Notes under the pieces: model-generated
Told to the model about the DNA's origin: nothing
Databases searched by the model: none
What the model saw: the letters and a program-made list of their open reading frames with translations, nothing else
In this document: positions 31,814 through 40,494 of the stretch, in pieces
Position numbering within the stretch: the first letter of the stretch is position 1
Layout: the number at the start of each line of letters is the position of its first letter
Assembly: GCA_020845475.1 (NCBI GenBank)
Contig: JADLFN010000077.1
Location: 1 to 64,000 of the forward strand
Direction: 5' to 3'
DNA from: Planctomycetota bacterium
Lineage (GTDB): Bacteria; Planctomycetota; UBA8742; UBA2392
DNA: 64,000 bases
Translations under genes and position numbers: made by a program

Positions 31814-33691
31814 ATGAAGCTTCTTGTCGAGGTCAGCCAGGGGTTGGGCAACTGCGTGCAGGGCACGCCGCTTTGCCATGCCCTTCATCTGCTTGGCCAC
31901 GGCGTGGACATGTTCGTCAATCGCCACTCCGGCGAGAAAGCGGCCGAAGTTTTCGCCGATCTATGGCGCGGCTGGCCCATCGTCGGGAAAGTGTTCACCC
32001 ATCGCCGCCAGTTTAATGTGCGCGACTACGATTTCGGCCTCTCCTGCTATGGCCGCAAACTGATGCTGCGCTTGTTCGAGCCCGGGCTGGCGCTGGGCGT
32101 GATGCAGGGTGCCGTCAAGCGCCAGAGTGAAAGCGAAGCCAACGTTGAGCTGGCGCGCTTTCTGGGCTATGGCGGCGATACTCCCAAAAGCTTCGTGCTT
32201 TCGAGCGATCGCAAGTTCGGCCTGCCGAAGAACTCCGTCACGATTCACGCCGGCTGCTCGTGGTTTGCCACGGAGAAACGCTGGCCGCGCTGGCGCGAAG
32301 TGTGCGAGCGGCTCAAGGCGGAGGGCTTCCACCCGGTCATCCTCGGCACCGAAGATGACCGCAGCAAGGAGCGCTGGGAAGATGCGTTTGACAACCAGTT
32401 CAAGCTGAACATCAAAGATGTGATGGCGCTGCTGGGTGAAGCGGTGGCGCACTTCGGCAATGACTCTGGCGTCGGCCATCTGGCTGCAGCGGCGGGATTG
32501 CCGGGCGTGATCTTGTATGGGCCAACAAGCCCGATCAAGAACGCCCCAAACTCGCGTGTGCTCTTGCCGCTCGTCGCGCCCAAACAAGAGGGTGAAGAGC
32601 ACGAGCAGGCCGCAAAGAAACCGGTGCCCATCGAACGCCTCACGCTCGACGAGGTCTGGGCGGCAATCATGCGCGTGCTTAGGAACCCGCAGCGCGATCC
32701 CGAGCGCGCGCTGCCGCCGCGCCGCACGGATTCGCCCGAGGCGCGCTGGCGCACGTACATTGAAATGACGCAGTCGCAGCGCGAGGCCGAGGGTGTCACG
32801 GAGATTGCCCATCTGCCGGAGGAGTTTGCGCCGCGCGTCAGCGTGGTGATTCCCACGTTCAATCGCAAGGAAGCCGCGCTGCGCGCCGTGAACTCTGTGC
32901 TCGCACAAACGGAAAAGGGCGTCGAGGTCTTGCTGGTTGATGACGGCAGTAGCGACGGAACCAAAGAAGCATTTGCACAGCCACCCGAACGCGTGCGCTA
33001 TCTGCTGAAACCCAACGGCGGCGCTTCAAGCGCGCGCAACGTGGGGCTGCGACGCGCGCGCGGCGAGTTCATTGCCCTGCTCGACAGTGACGATGAATGG
33101 CTGCCCGAAAAGCTCGCGAAGCAACTTGCCGTCACGGGCGACGCGCTTGCCAGCCGCCACGTGCATGTCAACGTCGATGGCTCGCGCGAGAACAAGCCGG
33201 AGGACCTGCCCGGGCGCGACATTTTTCGCGACCTCTACTGGAAGCTGTCCCTGAAAACGAGCACGCTGGTTTTCAAACGAGCGCTGCTCGAAAAGGTCGG
33301 CCTGTTCAACGAGCGTTTTCCGATCAGCAACGATTGGGATTTCTTTCTGCGCGTCGCGCGCGAAACAGGCGAGCGCTTTGCCACCCTGCCCGATGCGCTG
33401 GCAATCATCCACCGCAGCGACAACTCCATTTCGCGCGGCAACCGTTACAACGCGCTCGAACACGCCTATACGCGCATCTGCACGCTCAATGCGCTGCTTT
33501 GGGGCAGCGGCCTGGTTTCGCGCGAGACCATGATCCGCCGCGCGGGCGCCAAGCAACTTGAACTTTCACGCGCCAAGCACGCTGAAGGCGGCAAGCGCGC
33601 CAAGCACAAGGCCCGCGCCCACGCCCGCGATGCCATGCGCGCCGGTTTCTGGCTGCAAGGCGCATTGCGTTATGTGCGCGCCTTGTTTTAG
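31814..33691 (+). CDS. Bifunctional glycosyltransferase: GT9 (heptosyltransferase-like) fused to GT2
   Basis: Residues about 1-300 resemble ADP-heptose-type GT9 transferases (VEVSQGLGNCVQGTPLCHALHLLG opening, VTIHAGCSWFATEKRWPRW, then AHFGNDSGVGHLAAAAGLPGVILYGPT). Residues about 355-625 are a GT2 family A transferase: VSVVIPTFNRKEAALRAV, VLLVDDGSSDGT, and LLDSDDEW carrying the metal-binding DxD. It likely adds two sugars to an envelope glycan or LPS core-type structure. ATG at 31814 (MKLLVEV) is chosen over the longer frame, which runs into repeat sequence. The end is very basic (KHAEGGKRAKHKARAH). Confidence 0.88.
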   Translation: MKLLVEVSQGLGNCVQGTPLCHALHLLGHGVDMFVNRHSGEKAAEVFADLWRGWPIVGKVFTHRRQFNVRDYDFGLSCYGRKLMLRLFEPGLALGVMQGAVKRQSESEANVELARFLGYGGDTPKSFVLSSDRKFGLPKNSVTIHAGCSWFATEKRWPRWREVCERLKAEGFHPVILGTEDDRSKERWEDAFDNQFKLNIKDVMALLGEAVAHFGNDSGVGHLAAAAGLPGVILYGPTSPIKNAPNSRVLLPLVAPKQEGEEHEQAAKKPVPIERLTLDEVWAAIMRVLRNPQRDPERALPPRRTDSPEARWRTYIEMTQSQREAEGVTEIAHLPEEFAPRVSVVIPTFNRKEAALRAVNSVLAQTEKGVEVLLVDDGSSDGTKEAFAQPPERVRYLLKPNGGASSARNVGLRRARGEFIALLDSDDEWLPEKLAKQLAVTGDALASRHVHVNVDGSRENKPEDLPGRDIFRDLYWKLSLKTSTLVFKRALLEKVGLFNERFPISNDWDFFLRVARETGERFATLPDALAIIHRSDNSISRGNRYNALEHAYTRICTLNALLWGSGLVSRETMIRRAGAKQLELSRAKHAEGGKRAKHKARAHARDAMRAGFWLQGALRYVRALF

Positions 33692-33699
33692 TAGCGCAC

Positions 33700-34437
33700 G
33701 TGAACCAGCCAGACTCAAACGTTGAAGCCGCGTTTGCGCAGGGCCCTGTGAAGGCCACGCGCAAGGCGCACATTCCCGACGGCAAGCGCCGCGAGAAACG
33801 CCTTGAGCGTCTGCGCCTGCAGGGGTTCTATCCCATTTACGCCGCCGCCTGCTTTCTCGCGCTCACGGCGCCACTGGCGGAGCCGCACCCGGCGTGGATT
33901 GCGCTGCGCTTCATTGGCCTGGGCCTGATGGTGTTGGGCCTTCTCATGCGCATCTGGTCCTTTGGATATCTGCTCAAGCGCGAGGAACTGGCCACGGCCG
34001 GCCCCTATGGCCGCACGCGCAACCCGCTTTACGTGGGCACATGGCTGATCGGGTGCGGCTTGATGCTCAACGCGGCCGCGCCCTACAACCTCGCGCTGCT
34101 GGCGGCATACAACGTGCTGTTCTACTTCATTTATCGCGCGCAGATCGGCATTGAAGAAGAGATGCTGCGCGACATCTTCAAAGCCGCGTTTGATGAATAC
34201 TGCCGCAACGTGCCGCGATTTTTCCCGCGCGTCAGCGCATGGAAAGTAGGCGATGTCAGCACGTTCTCGCTGGGCCGCGCGCTGAAAAACAAGACGTTGC
34301 AGCCGATTGCGGGCCTGCTGCTTTTGCTGGCACTGCAGATGACAAGCTGGGGGCTGCTCTGGCCCATGCTGCGCGGCGCCAGCTTTGAAGCTGCTTGGCA
34401 AGCATTCATGGCCGGTGGCTGGATTGGACTCAAGTAA
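33700..34437 (+). CDS. Membrane methyltransferase, isoprenylcysteine/phospholipid N-methyltransferase-like
   Basis: The 245-aa protein has several membrane segments and the family signature GPYGRTRNPLYVGTWL followed by EEEMLRDIF...YCRNVPRFFP, shared by ICMT and PEMT-type methyltransferases that use S-adenosylmethionine. The acceptor is unknown; in bacteria it is often a lipid. A GTG start follows the glycosyltransferase stop by eight bases. Its stop overlaps the ATG of the HAD gene (TAATG), so the three genes are an operon. Confidence 0.82.
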   Translation: MNQPDSNVEAAFAQGPVKATRKAHIPDGKRREKRLERLRLQGFYPIYAAACFLALTAPLAEPHPAWIALRFIGLGLMVLGLLMRIWSFGYLLKREELATAGPYGRTRNPLYVGTWLIGCGLMLNAAAPYNLALLAAYNVLFYFIYRAQIGIEEEMLRDIFKAAFDEYCRNVPRFFPRVSAWKVGDVSTFSLGRALKNKTLQPIAGLLLLLALQMTSWGLLWPMLRGASFEAAWQAFMAGGWIGLK

Positions 34438-35126
34438 TGGCCTATCCCTGGACCAGGACGCCCCCGCAGGTGATCTGCTTTGACATGGACGGCACGTTGC
34501 TCAACAGCGGCGTATTTGGCGTTCGCGCCATCACGCGCGCCTTTGAGTCGCTCATGGCCACCGGCCGCCTGCCGGGCCTCAAGGCACCGCCGCCGCCGGA
34601 ACTCATCAAGGCACAGATTGGCAAGCCGCCTTCGGTGTTTTATCGCGACCTGCTGCCGCCCGCACTCCAGGAACGCTCGCACGAACTGCACGAACAAACA
34701 ACGCGCAACGAACTTGCATCGCTCGCCGACGGCTCCGGCGGACTGTTTAAAGGCACGCCTGACGTGCTCGACAAGCTCAAGCAAGCCGGTCTCAAGCTCA
34801 TGCTCGTGAGCAACTGCAGCCAGGCTTACCTCGATGGCGTTGTGAACACGTTTCATCTCATGCGCTGGCTTGACTACTCGCAGTGCGTGGGTGACCACCC
34901 GCCCCAGGACCGCACCAAGACCAATCTCGTGCGCGCGGGGCTGATTGAGCTTGCAGTGAGCCAAGGCGCCATGGTGGGCGACCGCATCCACGACGGCGAA
35001 GCGGCCCAGGCCAACGGCTTGTGGTTCATTGGCTGCACCTACGGCTACGGCAAGCGCGAGGAATTCGCTGAAGCAGCGGCGCTGATCACCGACATCCGAG
35101 AGCTGCCGGCACTTCTGGGATTCTAG
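34437..35126 (+). CDS. HAD-family phosphatase
   Basis: All HAD motifs are visible: DMDGTLLNS (motif I nucleophile and acid), LVSNCS (motif II), the Lys in DRTKTNLV (motif III), and GDRIHDGEAA (motif IV). The helical cap between motifs I and II resembles phosphoglycolate phosphatase-type enzymes, but the substrate is not determinable. ATG overlaps the preceding stop, and its TAG overlaps by two bases the stop of the convergent gene at 35123. Confidence 0.87.
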   Translation: MAYPWTRTPPQVICFDMDGTLLNSGVFGVRAITRAFESLMATGRLPGLKAPPPPELIKAQIGKPPSVFYRDLLPPALQERSHELHEQTTRNELASLADGSGGLFKGTPDVLDKLKQAGLKLMLVSNCSQAYLDGVVNTFHLMRWLDYSQCVGDHPPQDRTKTNLVRAGLIELAVSQGAMVGDRIHDGEAAQANGLWFIGCTYGYGKREEFAEAAALITDIRELPALLGF

Positions 35127-36529
35127 CGGGTAAGCCAGGCTGCACCCAGCGCCAGCAGGGCGCCGGCAAGCGCAAGCCATGGCGCAAGTTCTTCCAGCGC
35201 TGCGGCGCCGCTACTTGACACGTCAAGACTTCCTTCCGGTTCAAAAGGCGCGGCAAAGGCCGCTCTTTCACTTGGCAGTTTCAACCCGCCGACGACGGCA
35301 TAAAATGCAGCTTCGCTCGGGCGCTCGCCCTTCAGCACGCCCAGTGCGTTGTCAAGCAGCAGCGCAGCGGCTGCGACGGGCGCACGCGCGAAGGGATCGC
35401 CCGCAAAGCGCAGGCTCTTTCCGTCGGCTGAAAGCAGCGCCAGAGCCCCAGCCGCCTGGCCATCGCGCGTAACCGAAAGCAGCACACGCTCGTTGGCTGC
35501 GGGCGCGAGCACAAGGCCGTCGCCAAGCCAGTCAAAGGCGCTCAGCGGAAGTTGCGCGAACAAAGGGTGCTGGGAGTCAAAGCTGACGCTTGCTTCAGCC
35601 AGGTCTGTCGCGCTGCCGCGCCAAAGCTCTATGCGCAACGGGGCCCCGACATCAAGCCCGATGTCGCCCGGCGCGCTCTGCCTGTAGTTCGAGTTGGCCA
35701 GCAGTGCCGCGAGCAGGGCCCTGTGAGCGTCGCTCTTCCAGCGGCCGCCCGCTTCGATCCTGACGCCGCTTGCCTGCTTGAGGCGGATGGGCGGCAAATG
35801 GTGCGCCGTGATCTCGATCTCTGCGGCCGTCGCCTCATACTCGCGCAATGTTTCGCCATTGGAACTGCGCGCGCCACGCAATGCCGCGCCCTTGATTTCC
35901 GGTGCTCCAAACCCCGAAGAGCGCACGAACACGCGCCGTCCCTGAACACTCAGGCCGAAAATCACGCCATCTTGCCTGGCCGTCACGCGCGGCAAGACCA
36001 GCCCCGCAGAAGCCGCGTTGCTGTCGGCTGCGCACAAGAACATCAAACGCGCGCTTGCCTGGCTTGATCGCGCGCGAAACTGAGCGAGTTCCTCCGCGAT
36101 TGTGCCCGGCGCAAGAAGCGTTAGCGTTTCGTCGATCTCGGAATGCCCCGTTGGCGTCGCCGCGTAAAAACGCAGTTGCGCCTCTGGAGCGGCTTCCCTG
36201 GCGCGTGCCAGCACGTCGGCTGCGTCAGGCTCAACGCCATCCGCCGCAAGCCGCTCCATGTACACAGCCACGATGAATGCTCCGTCTGGCTGCGCGAGCG
36301 CGGGGCGTGCCGCCGCCAGCGCGCCAAACGCGAGCGCGCCCGCGCACAGCCAGAGCAGCGGCTCCATGCGTGCTTGGCGCCTGCGCGCATCAGGGCGCGC
36401 GGCCAACTTGCGCCAGATGAACAGCGTGCCGACTTCAACACGCCTGGCGCCGCGCTGCATGAACACCAGCCATGCCAGCACGGCAAGCGATAGCAGCAGA
36501 CCCAGAGCAGGCAATTCGAGCCAGGTCAT
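35123..36529 (-). CDS. BatA/aerotolerance-type N-terminal membrane protein with degenerate vWA-like region
   Basis: The first 80 residues match the BatA N-terminal domain (membrane helix LELPALGLLLSLAVLAWLVF, then VEVGTLFIWRKLA and a second helix LLWLCAGALAF). The middle has no MIDAS metal site, and the C-terminus ends in another membrane helix. It commonly pairs with DUF58 and MoxR proteins in membrane-assembly modules. ATG at 36529 overlaps the DUF58 stop as ATGA. Confidence 0.78.
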   Translation of the reverse strand: MTWLELPALGLLLSLAVLAWLVFMQRGARRVEVGTLFIWRKLAARPDARRRQARMEPLLWLCAGALAFGALAAARPALAQPDGAFIVAVYMERLAADGVEPDAADVLARAREAAPEAQLRFYAATPTGHSEIDETLTLLAPGTIAEELAQFRARSSQASARLMFLCAADSNAASAGLVLPRVTARQDGVIFGLSVQGRRVFVRSSGFGAPEIKGAALRGARSSNGETLREYEATAAEIEITAHHLPPIRLKQASGVRIEAGGRWKSDAHRALLAALLANSNYRQSAPGDIGLDVGAPLRIELWRGSATDLAEASVSFDSQHPLFAQLPLSAFDWLGDGLVLAPAANERVLLSVTRDGQAAGALALLSADGKSLRFAGDPFARAPVAAAALLLDNALGVLKGERPSEAAFYAVVGGLKLPSERAAFAAPFEPEGSLDVSSSGAAALEELAPWLALAGALLALGAAWLTR

Positions 36530-37377
36530 GCAGCGCCTCCAACCAGGGCAAGTTTGCCGGTGAAAAGCGCACGCAGGCTTGTGTCGGTGGGCGCAAGGGC
36601 ATAGGTCCAGCCGTGGCGGGCGCACAATGTCTCCAGTGCTTCGAGGTGCGCTTCCAACTCGGCGCGATAGGCGGCAAGGCTTGACGCGTCAAGTGTCAGG
36701 CGCAGCTCTTCGCGCTCCTCCAGGCCAAGCAGATCCGCGCCGCCACTGAAGCGCGGCGAGATTTCGTCAGGCGAAAGCACCTGCACCAGCGTGATGTTGC
36801 TGCGCCGCTCGCTCAGCGAAGTCAGCGTTTCCACGCTTGCCAGCGGCTCCATGAAATCCGAGATCACGACCAAGTCCGAAGGCGCGCGCTTGCCCTCGGC
36901 TGCGGCTTTGAGGCGTGGCCCCAGTGTGCCGTCGTCAACGGGCTCGGCCGCGCGCAAGGCATCAAGCCACTTGCCTACACGCGTGCCACCCTCAATGGCT
37001 GTGCCCGGAAACAAGGCGGCGCTGCCTTCGGCCTTCAGCGCCAGAAACCCCAGCGCAGCGGCGACATGCCGCGCGAACACATGTTTGGCCGGGGTGCCGG
37101 CAGCCATCGAACGTGAGCAATCCAGCAGCACCGTCAGGTGTTCGTGGCGCTCGCGCTCGAACTCGCGCACGAACATCTTCCCGAGACGGCCGTAGGCGTT
37201 CCAATCCAGTCGCCGCAGGTCATCGCCTTGCGAGTACGGACGATGGCCGCGAAACTCGCTTTGGCCGGCCGCGCGCCCCGCACGCGCCACGCCCTCGCCG
37301 GGGCTGCCGCGCAGCCGAAGCAATGCCGCGTGCAGCGCCGAAAGTTCCTTCAGGAAGGCAGCGTCAAAGAGTTCCAT
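36526..37377 (-). CDS. DUF58 / vWA-like protein
   Basis: The hallmark EFRGHRPYSQGDDLRRLDWNAYGRLGKMFVREFERE is present, followed by a vWA-type segment with the DxSxS element LLDCSRSM. DUF58 proteins usually work with MoxR AAA+ ATPases; no MoxR gene is in the window. It is cotranscribed with the BatA-like gene by a four-base overlap. The start at 37377 is the only reasonable one. Confidence 0.87.
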   Translation of the reverse strand: MELFDAAFLKELSALHAALLRLRGSPGEGVARAGRAAGQSEFRGHRPYSQGDDLRRLDWNAYGRLGKMFVREFERERHEHLTVLLDCSRSMAAGTPAKHVFARHVAAALGFLALKAEGSAALFPGTAIEGGTRVGKWLDALRAAEPVDDGTLGPRLKAAAEGKRAPSDLVVISDFMEPLASVETLTSLSERRSNITLVQVLSPDEISPRFSGGADLLGLEEREELRLTLDASSLAAYRAELEAHLEALETLCARHGWTYALAPTDTSLRALFTGKLALVGGAA

Positions 37378-37407
37378 CAGCGTGCAGGTTCCACAGCAAA
37401 GCGGGTT

Positions 37408-39081
37408 CTAACGGTCATTTCGCTTGCGCCGATCATGGCGCCAGATCTCGATGGTCAAAGCCGCGCCGCCGCCCGCCGCCGCAAGGAACAGCAGCACGGC
37501 GAGGCCGGGATAGCCAAAGAGCGTGAAGTCCGTCTTGACGTTCATGAGCAACGCCGCGCCGATAATCAGCGAAGCGATGATCAGCCCCTGCGCCACGCGA
37601 TTGGCCACCTTTTGCAGGCCTTCAACGAACTTCTGCTCTTCCACACCTTTGATGCGCACTTCAAGCCGGCTGTTGGCCAGCCGATCGAGGATGCGGTTGA
37701 CGCGCCCCGGCAGAAGCTGCACGAACTCATTCATCTCCATGGCACGCGCAAACACGCCCGCACCCGTCATGCCCTTGCCCAGTTGCTGCACGAGCAATTT
37801 CGGCGCGGCTTCGCGAATCGATTTATAGGGATCGAAGTCGGGTGCAAGCGCGCGGCCAATCTGGTCAATGTAGAGCATCGTGCGCCCCAGAAGCGTGAGC
37901 TCGCGCGGCGCGCGCATGCCGCACGTGCCGGCCTCCTCGGCCACCTTGAGCACCACGGCGCCGATGTTGGCTTCGCTCACACTCGTTCCGGAGTGCTGCT
38001 GCGTGACGAGATCGTGAACGGCGCGGCGCATCTTGGCTTCGTCGTAGTTGGCGCGCGGCTGGCCGATGCGCTCGACGAGGTCGGCGGCTTCCTCGCTGCG
38101 GCCTTCCCCCACTGCCAGTAACAGCCGCAGCAGCAGTTCGCGCATGGGCGGCGTGAGGCGCCCGCAGGAGCCGGCATCCAGCAGCACGATTTTGCCGTCA
38201 TCGGTGCGCAGCACGTTGCCGGGGTGCGGATCAGCATGAAAGAAGCCATCGAGGCAGATCTGCTGGATGTAGGCCTGCAGGAGTTCCTGCGCGACCGCAA
38301 GGTTGCCCGGCGCCTTCTTTTCATCTTCGTTGAGCAGCGTGACCTTCTTGCCCTTGCAGAATTCCATGGTCAGCACGCGCGCCGTGCAGTAGTCGTCAAT
38401 GGGTTGCGGCACGATGATGTTGCGATAATCGCGCAGGTTCTCGCGCAGTGTGGCCAGATTCTCTGCCTCTTCCTCGTAGTCCAGCTCGCGCATGAGTGAC
38501 CTGCGCAGATCCTCCACCAGCTTACGTACCTCGTAGTGGCGCGCGACTTCGCTGAAAGCCTCCATCGCGCTGGCGACCTCTTCCAATACTTCAATGTCAT
38601 CGGCCAGGCGCGCTTTGATATTGGGGCGCTGAATCTTCACCGCCACTTCGCGGCCGTCAGCCAGCGTGGCTTTGTGCACCTGGCCCAGCGAAGCCGCTGC
38701 CAAGGGCTTGGGTTCGAACGTCAGGAACGCCTTGGAAACGCGCTGGCCCAACTCCTCGTAAACCACGCGCTCCACTTCCTCGTAGGCAAAGGGGCCGACC
38801 TTGTCCTGCAAGTCCGCAAGCGCGCCCAAGTAGCGCAGCGGCACGATATCCGCGCGCGTGCTTAGCAACTGGCCCAGCTTCACGAACGTGGGGCCCATCT
38901 GCTCAAGGCTTTCGGCCAGTTCGCGTGGCTCGGGATGGGCATGGCGCGTCAGCGGGTTCTGCGCCCCCAGCAACTCATCGAGGCCTGTGGCGCGCACGGC
39001 CTCTGACCAGCCAAAGCGCGCGAGCAACTGCGCAATCTCTCGATAGCGTTTGAGGTGCTGGGGCTTGAGCGAAATCTTCAC
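37408..39081 (-). CDS. UbiB/ABC1/ADCK-family atypical kinase
   Basis: The KxGQ motif (FVKLGQLLSTRADI), the Ala-rich loop AAASLGQVHKA and the metal-binding GFFHADPHPGNVL with LLDAGSCG define the UbiB family, which supports quinone biosynthesis or lipid handling through ATPase activity. Two hydrophobic segments at the C-terminus anchor it in the membrane. GTG at 39081 (MKISLKPQHLKRYREI) is the likely start; the upstream frame contains no ribosome binding site. It ends 31 bases before the DUF58 gene. Confidence 0.9.
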   Translation of the reverse strand: MKISLKPQHLKRYREIAQLLARFGWSEAVRATGLDELLGAQNPLTRHAHPEPRELAESLEQMGPTFVKLGQLLSTRADIVPLRYLGALADLQDKVGPFAYEEVERVVYEELGQRVSKAFLTFEPKPLAAASLGQVHKATLADGREVAVKIQRPNIKARLADDIEVLEEVASAMEAFSEVARHYEVRKLVEDLRRSLMRELDYEEEAENLATLRENLRDYRNIIVPQPIDDYCTARVLTMEFCKGKKVTLLNEDEKKAPGNLAVAQELLQAYIQQICLDGFFHADPHPGNVLRTDDGKIVLLDAGSCGRLTPPMRELLLRLLLAVGEGRSEEAADLVERIGQPRANYDEAKMRRAVHDLVTQQHSGTSVSEANIGAVVLKVAEEAGTCGMRAPRELTLLGRTMLYIDQIGRALAPDFDPYKSIREAAPKLLVQQLGKGMTGAGVFARAMEMNEFVQLLPGRVNRILDRLANSRLEVRIKGVEEQKFVEGLQKVANRVAQGLIIASLIIGAALLMNVKTDFTLFGYPGLAVLLFLAAAGGGAALTIEIWRHDRRKRNDR

Positions 39082-39168
39082 GTCCGCATTGTGGGGCAAC
39101 GCAAGGCCCACGGCAACATGTAAGGTGCGGCTTTGGCATTCCACTATCTGGCATCAGGAGACCCCGCC

Positions 39169-40419
39169 ATGAAAAGGACCCTGGCGATTTCATTCGCCGT
39201 GCTCTCGCTGGCCTTGGCTGCCTTGGCACTGGCGCCAAGCCGCGCTGGCGCCGCCGACGAATTCAGGTGGTTTGACAAGCTCGACGACGGCATCGCCGAG
39301 GCGAAAAAGACCGGCAAGCCTATTTTCTTGTGCTTCCGGTGAGACCCCTGAGGCGAATGCAAAGAATTCGACCAACAGGTTGTTGGCGCCCAGGGAAGTC
39401 TTCGCAAGCTGATGTCCAAGTATGTGCTCGTTCGTCAAACGCGCATCGAGGACATCGACATTGGCCACTATGAGTTCGACCCGCAGGTCACTGTCTATTT
39501 CTTCGTGATCAACGCGGACGAGCAGATTTATCTGAGATACGGCGGACGCGACGATGAAAGCGCGGAGTCCTATCTGAATCTCAAATCGATGGAGGTCGCT
39601 CTCGATCGCGGCCTCGAGCAGCACAAGCTGTGGCAGGAAGGCAAGCTCGAAGCGCCCAAGCGCGCAGCAGCGAGATTCGTCAAGGACTACGAGGAAATCA
39701 GAGATGGCCCGCTCAAGAGGAACAACTGCGTGCACTGCCACATGATTGGCCAGGGCCAGACGGGCGACTTGATGCGCGCCGGCAAGCTCGACAAGCAGCG
39801 CGACCTGTGGGTGTATCCTGACGTCAAACGCCTGGGCATTGTTCTTGAGGCAGAGAAGGGGCTGGTTGTCAAAGACGTCAAAGACGCGGCCAAGAAAGCT
39901 GGTTTGGCCAAGAAGGACGAAATCACGCATCTCAATGGTCAGAGCGTGCTGACATTCGGCGACTTGCAGCACCTGCTCAACAAGGTGCCGCGCGATGCCA
40001 CCGAACTTGAGCTGACGGTCAAACGCAAGGACGCAAGCGAGAAAGTAACGATCGCGCTCGACAAATTGTGGCGCGTGACCAACATCGAGCGTCGCGCCAC
40101 TACTCAACGCGCCGAGCCCTTTCCTGAGTTCTGGGGCAAGGCGCTGACCGACGACGAAAAACGCGCCGCCGGCCTGAAGCCCAAAGGCTTCGCCCTCAAG
40201 GTGACCAAATTCTGGGTGAAGACCAACGCACAGGCCGCGGGGCTGAAGGTCGATGACATCGTGTACGCCGTCGACGGCGTCGAGGAAGACGAAACCACGC
40301 AAAGCGCCACGCTCTACATCAAGCTCACCAAGAACGCCGGCGACACCATCAAGGTAGGCGTGCTGCGCGGCGGCAAGAAACAGGAGTTGAGCTTCAAGCT
40401 CAAGGCGCGGCCCTGGTAA
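39169..40419 (+). CDS. Putative selenoprotein: thioredoxin-fold U-x-x-U, CxxCH and two PDZ domains
   Basis: Translation from ATG 39169 meets TGA at 39340 and 39349 and, if both are read as selenocysteine, continues to 40419 (416 aa). GGAG precedes the ATG. Seen: a signal peptide (cleaved near AGAADE), then KKTGKPIFLCFR-U58-D-P-U61-GEC, a thioredoxin-like active-site strand and loop with Sec at both positions of CxxC, and FDQQVV after it. CVHCH at 187-191 is a potential c-type heme site. PDZ1 covers about 208-290 and PDZ2 about 325-410. The frame before, between and after the TGAs keeps one continuous domain, so these are not separate genes. A SECIS-like hairpin lies at 39352-39390. Probably periplasmic redox protein; partner may be the DUF1549/DUF1553 protein downstream. 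Confidence 0.85.
39352..39390 (+). promoter_or_regulatory. Bacterial SECIS-like element
   Basis: CCAACA (39372-39377) pairs perfectly with TGTTGG (39381-39386) around the 3-base loop GGT, and GGCG (39352-39355) can pair with CGCC (39387-39390) below an asymmetric internal loop. The apical loop begins with G and lies about 26 bases after the second TGA and 35 after the first, within the window expected for SelB-dependent SECIS hairpins. Confidence 0.7.
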
Positions 40420-40459
40420 GCGCAAATGCTGCAAACTTCAAGCAGCTTTCCGCAAGGAT

Positions 40460-40481
40460 GGGTGGAATAATCCGCCCACCC
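40460..40481 (+). other. Stem-loop before the DUF1549 gene
   Basis: GGGTGG and CCACCC form a 6-bp stem around a 10-base loop, 13 bases before the DUF1549 start codon and next to its ribosome binding site. It could modulate read-through from the selenoprotein gene or initiation; the stem is short. Confidence 0.3.
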
Positions 40482-40494
40482 GTGGAGAGGACCC

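Noticed and set aside
39133-39342. Short 69-codon gene ending at the first TGA
   Set aside because: It would end inside a conserved fold strand; reading through restores a full protein.
39412-40419. Separate gene starting at the internal ATG after the two TGA codons
   Set aside because: There is no ribosome binding site, and it would begin in the middle of the thioredoxin fold; the upstream part supplies the signal peptide and the motif.
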